64,000 bases of DNA, from positions 33,251 through 97,250 of the forward strand of contig CAZDAR010000005.1 of assembly GCA_964503665.1 (NCBI GenBank). The letters run 5' to 3'. The notes below the pieces were generated by a model that saw only the letters and a program-made list of their open reading frames with translations, was not told where the DNA came from and searched no databases. The stretch comes from 40-80 sp964503665 (GTDB taxonomy: Bacteria; Bacteroidota; Bacteroidia; Flavobacteriales_D; Crocinitomicaceae). Below are positions 8,156 to 17,371 of the stretch, piece by piece. The translations under genes and the position numbers were made by a program. Numbering within the stretch: position 1 is the first letter of the stretch; the number at the start of each line of letters is the position of its first letter.

Positions 8156-8754
8156 TAAAGTACCTTTATTAGTTCAACATCAAAAATCAACGTCATGAAT
8201 GGTTTTATTGGTCCTCCTGGATGTGGATGTGCTCCATACGCTAAATCCTCTGGAATATATAAACGATATTTTGCGCCTTCTGGCATCAGTTGCAACGCTT
8301 CTGTCCATCCTTTAATCACTTGATGAACACCAAATTTAGCCGGCTGTCCTCTCTCAACAGAACTATCAAAAACAGTTCCATCAGTTAAGGTTCCATGATA
8401 ATGTACTTCTACCGTATCTGCTGCTGCTGGTTTTTTTCCACTTCCCTCTTCTACCACCTCATATTGTAATCCTGACGTCGTTGTTTTCACTTCTGGACGC
8501 TTTGCGTTTTCAGCTAAAAAAGCTGCACCTTCTTCTTTAATAGCAACAAATCGCTCTTCATTTAGGTTCTTCAAATACTCTTGAATTATTGCATCTGCCT
8601 GCTCTGGAGTAAATTTAGGTTGTGTTTTCTCAAAGACAACTTTCACTCCTTCAGAAAGCTCAGAAACATCTAGTCCTCCTAACTCTTGAGCGTTTAAACT
8701 TTCTCCTATACTCATCCCTACACAATAGGCAACATCTTTTGTCGTAAAATTCAT
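8155..8754 (-). CDS. FKBP-type peptidyl-prolyl cis-trans isomerase
   Basis: The 199-residue protein has an FKBP N-terminal dimerisation region (about 1-95) and a complete C-terminal FKBP domain (about 100-199). Active-site residues are present: HYHG, VFDSS, QVIKGW, DLAYG and LIFDVEL. It catalyses cis-trans isomerisation of prolyl bonds during protein folding. No signal peptide is visible, so it is probably cytoplasmic, unlike the lipoprotein encoded just downstream in the same operon. The start at 8754 follows a promoter-like TATCTTCG on the minus strand near 8780. Confidence 0.9.
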   Translation of the reverse strand: MNFTTKDVAYCVGMSIGESLNAQELGGLDVSELSEGVKVVFEKTQPKFTPEQADAIIQEYLKNLNEERFVAIKEEGAAFLAENAKRPEVKTTTSGLQYEVVEEGSGKKPAAADTVEVHYHGTLTDGTVFDSSVERGQPAKFGVHQVIKGWTEALQLMPEGAKYRLYIPEDLAYGAHPHPGGPIKPFMTLIFDVELIKVL

Positions 8755-8820
8755 ATTATTTAATTTAAGTTGCGAAGATAAGAACTCTAAACCGAGTGGC
8801 TTACTATTACGATAATTTTT

Positions 8821-8828
8821 TATCTTTG
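8821..8828 (+). promoter_or_regulatory. -7 promoter element of efp
   Basis: TATCTTTG matches TAnnTTTG exactly, 25 bases before the efp ATG. The efp and FKBP genes are divergent, and their promoters share this spacer of about 100 bases. Confidence 0.55.
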
Positions 8829-8853
8829 TAAGCTAAATTTAAAAGTTTAACAG

Positions 8854-9420
8854 ATGGCAACAACGGCAGATATTAAGAATGGTTTGTGTATTAATTACAA
8901 TGGGAAATTATGCCAAATAGTTGAATTTCAGCATGTAAAACCAGGAAAAGGACCTGCTTTCGTACGAACTAAAATGCGTGTCATAGAAACGGGAAGAATT
9001 ATTGAAAACACTTTTTCAGCAGGACATAAAATTGAACCAGTACGAATCGAAAATCGGGAGTATCAGTATTTATACCATGATGGTAACGACTATGTTTTCA
9101 TGAATCAAGAGTCTTTTGAACAAGTTCCAATTCCTACAAAACTTATCGAAAAGCCAGAGTTTCTAATTGAAGGAATGACCTGTAATATCCTTTTTCACGC
9201 AGAAGAGGAATTGCCATTAGTCGTTGAAATGCCATTATTTATCATTTCTGAAGTTACATACACAGAGCCAGGAGTGAAAGGAGATACAGCAACAAACACC
9301 ATGAAGCCTGCAACATTGGCTTGTGGAGCAGAAGTAAAAGTTCCGCTGTTCATCGATACGGGAGAAACAATTAAAGTAGACACACGCACGAATACATACA
9401 TCGAACGCGTTAAAAATTAA
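8854..9420 (+). CDS. efp: translation elongation factor P
   Basis: EF-P relieves ribosome stalling at polyproline stretches. The 188-residue length and three-domain beta layout are typical. The tip loop reads VKPGKGPAFVR, with Lys32 at the position that is modified in lysine-type EF-Ps. The C-terminal domain keeps TGETIKVDTRTNTYIERV. No modification enzyme gene is seen in this window. It is monocistronic: its own promoter upstream and a terminator directly downstream. Confidence 0.97.
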   Translation: MATTADIKNGLCINYNGKLCQIVEFQHVKPGKGPAFVRTKMRVIETGRIIENTFSAGHKIEPVRIENREYQYLYHDGNDYVFMNQESFEQVPIPTKLIEKPEFLIEGMTCNILFHAEEELPLVVEMPLFIISEVTYTEPGVKGDTATNTMKPATLACGAEVKVPLFIDTGETIKVDTRTNTYIERVKN

Positions 9421-9437
9421 ATGAATTAACCGATATA

Positions 9438-9464
9438 AATCCTGGCGTTTGTCAGGATTTTTTT
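9438..9464 (+). terminator. intrinsic terminator after efp
   Basis: A 7-bp stem, AATCCTG/CAGGATT, is followed by a run of T, 17 bases after the efp stop. Confidence 0.8.
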
Positions 9465-9483
9465 TGTGAAATAAATCAATGTT

Positions 9484-10272
9484 ATGGAAAAATATTTTCT
9501 TCAATTAGACAATAACATTGACATTGCTTATCAATGGGTAGAACCGAAGATATTAAAAGAAGAAATCACACTCGTATTTCTTCACGAAGCATTAGGTTCT
9601 ATATTACAATGGAAACGTTTTCCTCAACTCCTATGTGATTCTCTAGGCGTAAAGGGATTGGTTTATGAGCGTCAAGGATATGGATCTTCCTCTCCTCTAA
9701 CAAAAAAGAGAGATAGTCATTACCTAGAAGAATATGCTGTCGAAGAAATGCCTCCAATCATCCAAAAGCTCCTTCCAAATTCAAAAATTATTCTCGTTGG
9801 CCATAGCGATGGAGGTAGTATTGCATTGATGTATGCCTCAAAGTTCCCACAAAATGTCGTGGGTGTTGTTACGATGGCGGCACACGTCATTGTAGAAGAA
9901 GAAACTATAAAAGGTATATACCCAGCTATAACAGCATATCAAGAAGGAAAGTTAGACGGCTTACAGAAATATCATGACAATAAAACAGATACTATTTTCA
10001 AAGCATGGTCAGAAACATGGCTAAGTGAAGAATATCAGCAGTGGAATATTTGTGATAAAATTCATCAAACAATTCCATCTCTTATCTTGCAAGGAGAAAA
10101 AGATGAATATGGAACAAAAAAGCAATTAGCATTAATTAAAGAACAAGTTCCAAATGCGCTCACCTTTCTCATTCCAAATATTCATCATCAACCTCATTTA
10201 GAGCAACCTGAAGAAGTCGCTGTATTAATTAAAAATTGGGTTTTAGAAAAAGGAATCATCTTATCAAAATAG
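9484..10272 (+). CDS. alpha/beta hydrolase
   Basis: This 262-residue cytoplasmic enzyme has an alpha/beta-hydrolase fold. The nucleophile elbow is GHSDGG (Ser near residue 109). The likely acid is in GEKDEYG (~205) and the likely base in HHQPHLEQP (~236), so the triad looks intact. HEALGS (~35) holds the oxyanion region, and VYERQGYGSS is the usual strand before the cap. Known relatives hydrolyse esters, C-C bonds of ring-cleavage products or lactones; the substrate here is unknown. It follows the efp terminator and ends near a convergent terminator. Confidence 0.8.
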   Translation: MEKYFLQLDNNIDIAYQWVEPKILKEEITLVFLHEALGSILQWKRFPQLLCDSLGVKGLVYERQGYGSSSPLTKKRDSHYLEEYAVEEMPPIIQKLLPNSKIILVGHSDGGSIALMYASKFPQNVVGVVTMAAHVIVEEETIKGIYPAITAYQEGKLDGLQKYHDNKTDTIFKAWSETWLSEEYQQWNICDKIHQTIPSLILQGEKDEYGTKKQLALIKEQVPNALTFLIPNIHHQPHLEQPEEVAVLIKNWVLEKGIILSK

Positions 10273-10336
10273 CTTTTATACCTCTTCCAATATAGAAAGG
10301 TGCATTTTAATATGCATAAAAAATTATATACAAAAC

Positions 10337-10366
10337 AAAAACGCCTCTATATTAAGAGGCGTTTTT
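10337..10366. terminator. bidirectional terminator
   Basis: The stem AAAAACGCCTCT pairs with AGAGGCGTTTTT around a six-base loop. It lies between the rightward hydrolase and the leftward T9SS protein and suits both directions. Confidence 0.9.
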
Positions 10367-10384
10367 CACTATAATTAGTTGCAC

Positions 10385-13069
10385 TTATCGCGTTAGTGTA
10401 ACATTACCTTTAAGTTCTTCTGTTTCACCGTACAAAGAAGTCACAAATAAGCGATAGACAAAAGTACCAGAATTCATTTCTTTTCCTTTATAAGTACCAT
10501 CCCATCCATCATCGACATCATCGGTATAGAAAACAAGATTACCCCATCTATCAAAAACAGACATTTGAATTTTCACAAGACAACGTCCATGAACTTTAAA
10601 GTTATCATTTACACCATCTCCATTAGGTGAGAAAATAGATGGAACAAATATTTCACCACACTTTATTTTATAATTGACACATACAGAGTCTTGTAATGGA
10701 CAAACGTCTGGAGCTAGAAGCGTCACCACATAACATGTTGCAGAGTCGGGCGTTGCAATTGGATTTGGACAGTCGTTACAACTTAAGTTATCAGAAGGAC
10801 TCCAACTATATAGCACTCCTGGAATATAGGGAGACATCGTTACGTTTAGATTAGTTGATTCACCTTCCAAAACAGTGGACGATGAAGACGTTACGGTAGT
10901 AGTCGTTGACAATGGTGGATTTACTACGTATGTTACTACTGTTGGAACACTTGTACAACCATTGTACGTTCCTACAATTTGATAAGTAACAGAACCAGGT
11001 GTTGCACTATTTACTAACGTAATTTTATTGTCAATGGAGTTTCCAACACCACTAGTCGCGCCACTCGTACCATTATTGGTTCCCGTCCATTGTATAATTC
11101 CACCAGCTGGATTCGTATTAATATTAATCTTTAAACTATCTGTGTTACAAATAATAGCCCCATTTCTAGATTCTAAAAGAATATCAGGTCGTGGTTTTAT
11201 AATAATCGTTTTAGTCGCATTCATAGCACATTGACCAGCATCTGGTGTAAATGTATAAGTCATACTTTGCGTATTATCAAAAGCAGGTGACCAAGCTCCA
11301 GTAAATCCATTTAGTGAAGGATTAGGTAGTGTAAAGTTAACACCTGAACATATAGAGTCTACTATAGCAAATGTAGAAGGAATCTGAGCATCAACATCAA
11401 CCTGCATCGTTCCAGTGGTAGCACATTCACCAGCATCAGGTGTAAATGTATAGGTTGTCGTTTGGGTATTATCTTCCGCTGGCGACCATGTACCTTGAAA
11501 TCCATTAGTAGAAGTAGTCGGTAACGTGAATGCTGTTCCTACGCAGATAGGTCCTGGATTTGTAAATGTTGGTGGTACAGGAGGGCCAACTACGACTTGC
11601 ATCGTTGTTGAGATAGCACAAGTAGACCCAGTTGGTGTAAATGTGTACGTTGTTGTAACCGTATTATTTTCAGCAGGAGACCATGTTCCCGCAATTAAAT
11701 TATTAGAAGTAGTCGGTAAAGTGAAAACCTCTCCTACACAAATAGGTCCTGGATTTGTAAATGTTGGTGTAACCTGAGCGTCAACCACGACTTGCATTGT
11801 TGCAGTGGTCGCACACACACCAGCTGAAGGTGTAAATGTATAGGTTGTGGTGGCTGTATTATTAACAGCTGGCGACCATGTTCCCGCATATCCGTTATTC
11901 GAAGTAGTAGGCAACGTAAGTGAAGCACCTGAACAAATAGGCCCTGGATTTGAGAATACTGGTGTTAATTTAGCATCCACGGTTACTTGAGAAGTACCAC
12001 TACACGTACCATCTGTATAGGTTATTGTTGCTGAACCACCACTCACTCCAGTAATAACACCGCTACTACTTACAGTCGCGACTGCAGTATTACTAGAAGT
12101 CCAAGTTCCTCCAGTTGTGGCGGGAGTTAACGTAACCGTACTTCCGACACATATCGTGGGGTCAACAGGCGTCAATGCAATATTACAACCACATGTGGGT
12201 TCCACAAAGGTAGCCGTAGTAGAACAACCTAAATTTGACGTAAATTCGGCCGTGACGGTACAGTTTTGACCATTACCAGCTCCTCCTGGAAAAGAATACG
12301 TTAACGAAGATGAGGCAGTAGAACTTGAATTAAAAGGATAACTCTGAGTACCTCCACAAGAGGAAGTTACTGTTAATGTTCCTGTTGTCATCGTTGTCAT
12401 ATAGTCAATCGTACCTGAAACAGTTGTTCCTGTTCCTCCTGTACAAGTAGCCGCAGCCGTCATGTTACCAATTTGGCATGGTTGGGTAATAGCACAGTTC
12501 GTTGAACCAGTACCTCCTGTTTGAGAAAAAGAAAGATTACCAGATGAATTCGTATAATTTGTAATCAACACGATATAGTATTCTCCAGCTGTGGCAGCAG
12601 GAGGCGTAGATACGCCAGGCCCAGGACAACCACTACCTACTCCTCCAGACATTCCAAGTGCAAAGTCTTCTGTTGACGCACTAGAATAGCTAGATTGAAT
12701 TGGAGGCGTACCGCCCATGATACTTGCACAACCTGCAGATGGATCAGTAAAAGGTCCCCAAGACGCAAAGTCAATATCCAATCCACCACCATCCATATGC
12801 AATTTAATTGACCCTGACTGATCGGCTTGCATATAATACCACGTAGGATTTGGTACTGCGTATAAACAACCATAATTAGGTCCTGCTGGAGCAGTTGTAC
12901 TTACCGAGTTTGGAAATGATAAACTGGCAGTACCACAAAATGGAACTGCATTATTACAATCTGCGACCGGTTGAGCAAAAGTAGTATTGGAAAACGATAA
13001 CTGTAACGCTACTATACTGACGAAGTAGAATAGCATATTCAAAATAGTTTTTTTTATAGCGATATTCAT
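10385..13069 (-). CDS. T9SS type B secreted multidomain protein with Ig-like repeats
   Basis: This is an ~894-residue exported protein. ATG 13069 is chosen because it gives a clean signal peptide (NMLFYFVSIVALQLSFSNTTFA); the frame opens upstream but overlaps the preceding gene. Layout from the N-terminus: a Cys-paired region, a Big_2-like Ig domain (TAVATVSSSGVITGVSGG), four 65-residue repeats beginning near TPVFSNPGPIC, two more beta-sandwich segments, and a C-terminal gliding-motility-associated domain (FSPNGDGVNDNF, FDRWGNLVF, DGWDGTYKG, GTFVYRL). The last domain is the type B sorting signal of T9SS. It is likely a surface adhesin or filament-like protein. A small secreted protein is encoded 13 bases upstream in the same operon. 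Confidence 0.88.
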   Translation of the reverse strand: MNIAIKKTILNMLFYFVSIVALQLSFSNTTFAQPVADCNNAVPFCGTASLSFPNSVSTTAPAGPNYGCLYAVPNPTWYYMQADQSGSIKLHMDGGGLDIDFASWGPFTDPSAGCASIMGGTPPIQSSYSSASTEDFALGMSGGVGSGCPGPGVSTPPAATAGEYYIVLITNYTNSSGNLSFSQTGGTGSTNCAITQPCQIGNMTAAATCTGGTGTTVSGTIDYMTTMTTGTLTVTSSCGGTQSYPFNSSSTASSSLTYSFPGGAGNGQNCTVTAEFTSNLGCSTTATFVEPTCGCNIALTPVDPTICVGSTVTLTPATTGGTWTSSNTAVATVSSSGVITGVSGGSATITYTDGTCSGTSQVTVDAKLTPVFSNPGPICSGASLTLPTTSNNGYAGTWSPAVNNTATTTYTFTPSAGVCATTATMQVVVDAQVTPTFTNPGPICVGEVFTLPTTSNNLIAGTWSPAENNTVTTTYTFTPTGSTCAISTTMQVVVGPPVPPTFTNPGPICVGTAFTLPTTSTNGFQGTWSPAEDNTQTTTYTFTPDAGECATTGTMQVDVDAQIPSTFAIVDSICSGVNFTLPNPSLNGFTGAWSPAFDNTQSMTYTFTPDAGQCAMNATKTIIIKPRPDILLESRNGAIICNTDSLKININTNPAGGIIQWTGTNNGTSGATSGVGNSIDNKITLVNSATPGSVTYQIVGTYNGCTSVPTVVTYVVNPPLSTTTTVTSSSSTVLEGESTNLNVTMSPYIPGVLYSWSPSDNLSCNDCPNPIATPDSATCYVVTLLAPDVCPLQDSVCVNYKIKCGEIFVPSIFSPNGDGVNDNFKVHGRCLVKIQMSVFDRWGNLVFYTDDVDDGWDGTYKGKEMNSGTFVYRLFVTSLYGETEELKGNVTLTR
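11198..11977 (-). repeat. four tandem 195-bp in-frame repeats
   Basis: The segment encodes exactly four units of 65 residues (780 bp). Each contains a PICxG, TLPTTS, GTWSPA.NNT, TTTYTFTP, CATT and MQV pattern. Units 2 and 3 share TFTNPGPICVG and are the most alike. The last unit (nearest 11198) is the most diverged. The pattern fits duplication of an Ig/HYR-like adhesin module. Confidence 0.9.
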
Positions 13070-13082
13070 TATTAATCTTTTT

Positions 13083-13496
13083 TTAGTTAGGAAGTAATCG
13101 AATAAGGTAATTGTCTTTATTAATTCGATAGTAATCAGACGAACCATCTTTTTTAATTATCCAAAAATATTTTAACGGATTGAAATTATTAATATTAAAA
13201 TCAGGTCCTTGGTCATAATCTATGTTAGAATTGTATTTACTCACAAGCATAAGTGTTGAAATTAACGGGTAATTTACTTTATTCATCTCTTCTTGAGAAA
13301 CTTCGATTATTTGTATGCGATTTAAAAACTCCTTGTAGGATTGAAGGTGCTTCTTGGTAAGATATTGCTCTGCATCTTGATACACTTCTTTTGCTAATTC
13401 TTTCACTTTATCGTCAGAGAAATTCAACCTAATTTCTGTTTGGCTGAATGATAAAAATGAAAATGATAAAAACAGCATTATAATTAATATCTTCAT
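13083..13496 (-). CDS. small secreted protein of unknown function
   Basis: The protein has 137 residues and a signal peptide (MKILIIMLFLSFSFLSFSQ). The mature part is hydrophilic and helical at first, then beta-rich with a Tyr/Asn-rich end. I recognise no family. Its stop lies 13 bases before the ATG of the large T9SS protein on the same strand, so the two are probably co-transcribed. It could be a partner or assembly factor of that surface protein, but only position supports this. Confidence 0.6.
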   Translation of the reverse strand: MKILIIMLFLSFSFLSFSQTEIRLNFSDDKVKELAKEVYQDAEQYLTKKHLQSYKEFLNRIQIIEVSQEEMNKVNYPLISTLMLVSKYNSNIDYDQGPDFNINNFNPLKYFWIIKKDGSSDYYRINKDNYLIRLLPN

Positions 13497-13684
13497 AGTC
13501 AGATTGTTAGTAAAGTAATAAATTAAATATTAAAATAATATGTAAAATATTCCACTAATCTAACGTTTTTTTAGTTAACAAGGTTGCTTTGTGCTAATTT
13601 TTAATGTCATAATTTATGTTGTTTGTGAACGGTTCTTCCTACCTAATAAAGCCTCAGAAAAGTCAATTCCAAAAAACAATACCT

Positions 13685-14350
13685 TTACCATTTAATTTTC
13701 AACTGCATTTTCCTATTCAAATATTCATTGCACTTCGAAAAATGTTTATTCCCAAACCAGTAACCTCGATTGGCGCTTAATGGAGATGGATGTCCAGATT
13801 CTAATACTAAATGCTTCTGCTGATCTATCAATTTTACTTTTCCGCGAGCATAGCCTCCCCACAGTAAAAAGACACAATTTTCTTTCTCTTTTGAAATTAT
13901 TTTTATAACCGCATCTGTAAACGTTTCCCAACCTTGCTTTTGATGGCTTCCCGCTTCATTTTCTCTAACCGTTAATGTCGCATTCAACAACAGAACACCT
14001 TGTTCAGCCCATCGAAATAAATCACCATCTGATGGAATAGCATTACCTATATCGGATTGAATTTCTTTGAAAATATTGATCAACGAAGGTGGAAATGGAA
14101 TTCCTTTTTGAACGGAGAAACATAGACCATTTGCTTGACCTTTCCCATGATATGGATCTTGACCTATTATGACCACTTTTAGCTTTTCCCAAGAACAAGC
14201 ATCGAAAGCTGCAAAAATATTTTCAAATGGCGGATAGCAAACATTTTGTATGTATTCGTTTTTCACAAATTTCGATAATTCAACAAAATAAGATTTTTGA
14301 AATTCAGCCTCCAAGTGTGGTTTCCAAGTATTGTTAATGATATTCTCCAT
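13685..14350 (-). CDS. ung: uracil-DNA glycosylase (family 1)
   Basis: Ung removes uracil from DNA to start base-excision repair. The 221-residue length is typical. The water-activating loop GQDPYH lies at residues 64-69 (Asp65), and the Leu-intercalation motif HPSPLSANRG at about 187-196. The NATLTVR region holding the uracil-binding Asn is present. It is a single gene, leftward, with ccoI divergent. Confidence 0.97.
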   Translation of the reverse strand: MENIINNTWKPHLEAEFQKSYFVELSKFVKNEYIQNVCYPPFENIFAAFDACSWEKLKVVIIGQDPYHGKGQANGLCFSVQKGIPFPPSLINIFKEIQSDIGNAIPSDGDLFRWAEQGVLLLNATLTVRENEAGSHQKQGWETFTDAVIKIISKEKENCVFLLWGGYARGKVKLIDQQKHLVLESGHPSPLSANRGYWFGNKHFSKCNEYLNRKMQLKIKW

Positions 14351-14453
14351 CTATAAATTATCACATTTTTACAAGTCGAAAGTAAGAAAAAAGTATCTGT
14401 AAAATAGAACAATTCATGTTTTTAATCATTTTATCAAATTATTATGCAATAGC

Positions 14454-14467
14454 ATGATATAAATCAT
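14454..14467. promoter_or_regulatory. FNR/CRP-like palindrome upstream of ccoI
   Basis: ATGATATAAATCAT is a perfect TGAT-N4-ATCA dyad, centred about 54 bases before the ccoI ATG. Crp/Fnr-family regulators bind such sites, and cbb3-oxidase genes are common FNR targets, so oxygen control of ccoI is plausible. The regulator itself is not in this window. Confidence 0.5.
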
Positions 14468-14514
14468 TTTTTTAGCTTGAAATTGGCTGTTTCTTTGCTT
14501 TTTATAAAAAAAGC

Positions 14515-16878
14515 ATGAAAACTCCTTTATTCTGTGATCATTGTAGTGATGAAGTTTTAAATCGGAATGTACATACATATGAAGGCAAAGCATTTTGTTG
14601 CAATGGTTGTATGGTTGTTTATCAATTATTGGAAGAGAATGGAATGGGTGCTTTTTACAAATTGGAAGAAAAATCAGGCGTTCGACCTAAAAATGTGCAA
14701 GAACACAAATACGATTTTTTAGAAGTCGAAGAGATTCGTGCTAAATTCATCGATTTTGAAGATGAAAATTACATCAAAATCACCTTATTTCTTCCCGAAA
14801 TTCATTGCTCTAGTTGTATCTATTTATTGGAAAATTTACCACGTATATTACCTGCTGTAACTTCGTGTCAAGTAGCATTTATACAACGAGAGGCCTTGAT
14901 AACTTTTCGCAAAAATGAATTAAAACTTTCGGAGTTAGCGTTGTTTCTAAATAAAATTGGCTACGCGCCTAACTTTGGAAATCGCAAAGAACAAAATAAA
15001 AAGTCGAATAAAATTTTTCTTTATAAACTAGGTCTTGCTGGATTTGCGTTCGGCAGTATCATGCTGTGGAGTTTTCCTGAATATCTCGGAATGGGCGATG
15101 TGGATGCGACTTTTCGAAATCTCACTTCCTATCTTTCTTTTTTCATATCTATCCCTGTTTTAGTCTTTTCAGCCAGTGATTATTTTATTTCTGCCTACAA
15201 AGCTGTTCGAAGTAAAGCATTGAATTTAGACGTTCCCATTACGATTGGAATTATAGCGCTTTATTTACAAAGTATGTATGCTATTTTCACCAATCAAGGT
15301 TCTGGATACATGGATTCATTTGCTGGATTTATCTTTTTTCTATTAATCGGAAAATGGTTCCAAAGTAGAACGTACGAATCCTTATCTTTTGAAAGAGATT
15401 ACACTTCCTATTTTCCAGTAGCTATTACAAGAATCTCTGAAAGAAAGGAAGAAATTGTGGAGATAGAAAAGATAAAAGCAGGCGAAACTATCTTAATTCG
15501 CAACGAAGAGGTCATTCCTTGTGACAGTATTTTAGAAAGCGAAAAGGCGAAAATCGATTATAGCTTCGTGACGGGTGAATCGACTCCCATCTACAAAGTC
15601 AAAGGTGATTTTATTTATGCTGGTGGAAAATTACTCGGTCAAAAAGTGCACTTAAAAGCAGAGAAATCTTCTAACAGAAGTTTGCTCACACAACTCTGGA
15701 ATGATGTTAAACTGGAGAAGTTCAAACCAACCCGTTACAAATTTCAAGATGTCGTCTCTAAATATTTTATTGGTGTTTTATTTGTCGTCGCTTCTTTATC
15801 TGCCATTGCTTGGTTGTTCATAGATCCAAGCCGCATTACCGAAATTATCGTGGCAGTATTAATTGTGGCGTGTCCTTGTGCACTCGCTTTATCTTCTCCT
15901 TTTACCTATGGGAATATCATGAAATTGATGGGGAGAAAAGGACTGTACTTGAAAAACACGATGATAATCGAGCGTATGGAAGAAATCACCGATATTGTGT
16001 TTGACAAAACAGGAACATTGACCGAAAGTATTCATTTACAAGTAAATCAGTTTGGCGACGAATTAAATCTGGAAGAAAAGAACAAGCTATTTTCGTTAGC
16101 AAATTCATCTACACATCCACTTTCAAGAGCAGTTGTTCAATTTTTTAAGTCCCAAAACATTTATGCCGATTTAGACATTTCACACTTTGAAGAAAATGCA
16201 GGTTTAGGATTAAAAGGAAAAATCGACGGAGAAGAAATAGTGTTGGGAAGTCATTCATTTATTTACGGTGAAAAAGTCATTTCTAACGAAACGGAAACCT
16301 ATTTCAAAATTGGAACAAAAGCAGGAAAATTCACTTTTCATTCGGAATTACGTCCGGGAATAAAACAACTTATTGGTAATTTAAAAAACTATACGATTCA
16401 TATTCTCTCCGGCGATAAAGACAAGGACAAAGAGTTAATGGAATCGATCGTTGGAAGTGCAAAAAATATTCATTTCAATCAATCGCCAAAAGACAAGTTG
16501 GAATATATTTTAGACTTACAGATTACCGGTAAAAAAGTATTAATGGTCGGTGATGGTTTAAATGATGCTGGTGCTTTAGGTTTATCAGACGTTGGAATTG
16601 CCGTTTCGGAAGATATTTTCCGCTTCACACCTTCATCTGACGCCATCATTCAAGCGAATAAACTGTACGAACTCAATACGTTCATGGAGTTAAGTCAATA
16701 TGCGAAAAAAGCGTTGAAAATATGCTTAGGCTTCTCGTTAACCTACAATTTCATCGGGTTGATGTTTGCAACAATGGGCGCTTTGACTCCTTTAGTTGCA
16801 GCTATTATTATGCCATTGAGTTCAATTACAATTGTTGGATTGAGTACGTTTTTGGTGTATATGAAAAGTTATAAATAA
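14515..16878 (+). CDS. ccoI: CcoI-type copper P1B-ATPase
   Basis: This 787-residue inner-membrane ATPase is thought to deliver copper for cbb3 cytochrome oxidase. The N-terminus has the CcoI-type metal region (CDHC at 7-10, CCNGC at 28-32), followed by a heavy-metal domain with HCSSC (Cys98, Cys101). Core P-type motifs are all present: TGES, CPC in the membrane (~453-455), DKTGTLT (~496, phosphorylated Asp), a HP pair in the nucleotide domain (THPLS) and GDGLNDAGAL (~679). Length and N-terminal Cys layout favour CcoI/FixI over CopA. The expected ccoS and ccoNOP neighbours are absent: the next stretch is non-coding. Confidence 0.9.
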   Translation: MKTPLFCDHCSDEVLNRNVHTYEGKAFCCNGCMVVYQLLEENGMGAFYKLEEKSGVRPKNVQEHKYDFLEVEEIRAKFIDFEDENYIKITLFLPEIHCSSCIYLLENLPRILPAVTSCQVAFIQREALITFRKNELKLSELALFLNKIGYAPNFGNRKEQNKKSNKIFLYKLGLAGFAFGSIMLWSFPEYLGMGDVDATFRNLTSYLSFFISIPVLVFSASDYFISAYKAVRSKALNLDVPITIGIIALYLQSMYAIFTNQGSGYMDSFAGFIFFLLIGKWFQSRTYESLSFERDYTSYFPVAITRISERKEEIVEIEKIKAGETILIRNEEVIPCDSILESEKAKIDYSFVTGESTPIYKVKGDFIYAGGKLLGQKVHLKAEKSSNRSLLTQLWNDVKLEKFKPTRYKFQDVVSKYFIGVLFVVASLSAIAWLFIDPSRITEIIVAVLIVACPCALALSSPFTYGNIMKLMGRKGLYLKNTMIIERMEEITDIVFDKTGTLTESIHLQVNQFGDELNLEEKNKLFSLANSSTHPLSRAVVQFFKSQNIYADLDISHFEENAGLGLKGKIDGEEIVLGSHSFIYGEKVISNETETYFKIGTKAGKFTFHSELRPGIKQLIGNLKNYTIHILSGDKDKDKELMESIVGSAKNIHFNQSPKDKLEYILDLQITGKKVLMVGDGLNDAGALGLSDVGIAVSEDIFRFTPSSDAIIQANKLYELNTFMELSQYAKKALKICLGFSLTYNFIGLMFATMGALTPLVAAIIMPLSSITIVGLSTFLVYMKSYK

Positions 16879-17371
16879 GATTTAGTCTAATCCAAATCTA
16901 TTTACATAGTTTACTCGGATTTTGAATTGGATTTGAAATTTCAATTCTTAATTTTTCTTTTACTTTTTGACCGTAAAAAAAGAAACAAAAACCTCATCGT
17001 CGTGATCTTTTTCGTCACCCAAGTCTTCCTTATTACTTGTAAAAATAAAACTCGCTATGACTCAAACAGTTATTTTTACGACAGCAGTTTACCTTCGGTG
17101 CTACTTCGTGGTCGTCGTTTGGGTCCCGACGAAAAAATCAATTCCTATCCTACATCGGAACAGGTTACGACATCCTAATCGCTCTTTGTCAATAAAACCT
17201 TCAATCACCTAAATATCAAATTTTTAAATTAGTTTTTTAAAAATCTTTTATTAATATAATCGATAATAAATAACACCTTGCTAATTCACTATTGAATGTG
17301 TATTACTTTGAGTTACGCTAGGTTGGTTTCCTAAAAACAGTTTTATCTTTGTTTATTCGTAATTCTCAACC
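16879..17371. repeat. non-coding spacer with a repeat-like segment
   Basis: A TTG-initiated frame at 16927-17178 translates to low-complexity FLLLFDRKKRNKN and then irregular sequence. A T-rich tract followed by GACCGT and an A-rich GAAACAAAAA tract resembles intergenic repeats that I recall as common in Bacteroidota, not a gene. The rest, 17179-17323, is plain A/T-rich spacer before the ddl promoter. Confidence 0.35.
17325..17351 (+). promoter_or_regulatory. promoter for ddl-rfbB
   Basis: A TTGG at about 17323-17326 and TATCTTTG at 17344-17351 fit the -33/-7 pattern with suitable spacing. The ddl ATG follows 20 bases after the -7 element. Confidence 0.55.

Noticed and set aside
16927..17178. 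83-codon open frame after ccoI
   Set aside because: It starts with TTG, has low-complexity FLLLFDRKKRNKN-type content and no domain; the DNA looks like an intergenic repeat with T- and A-rich tracts.
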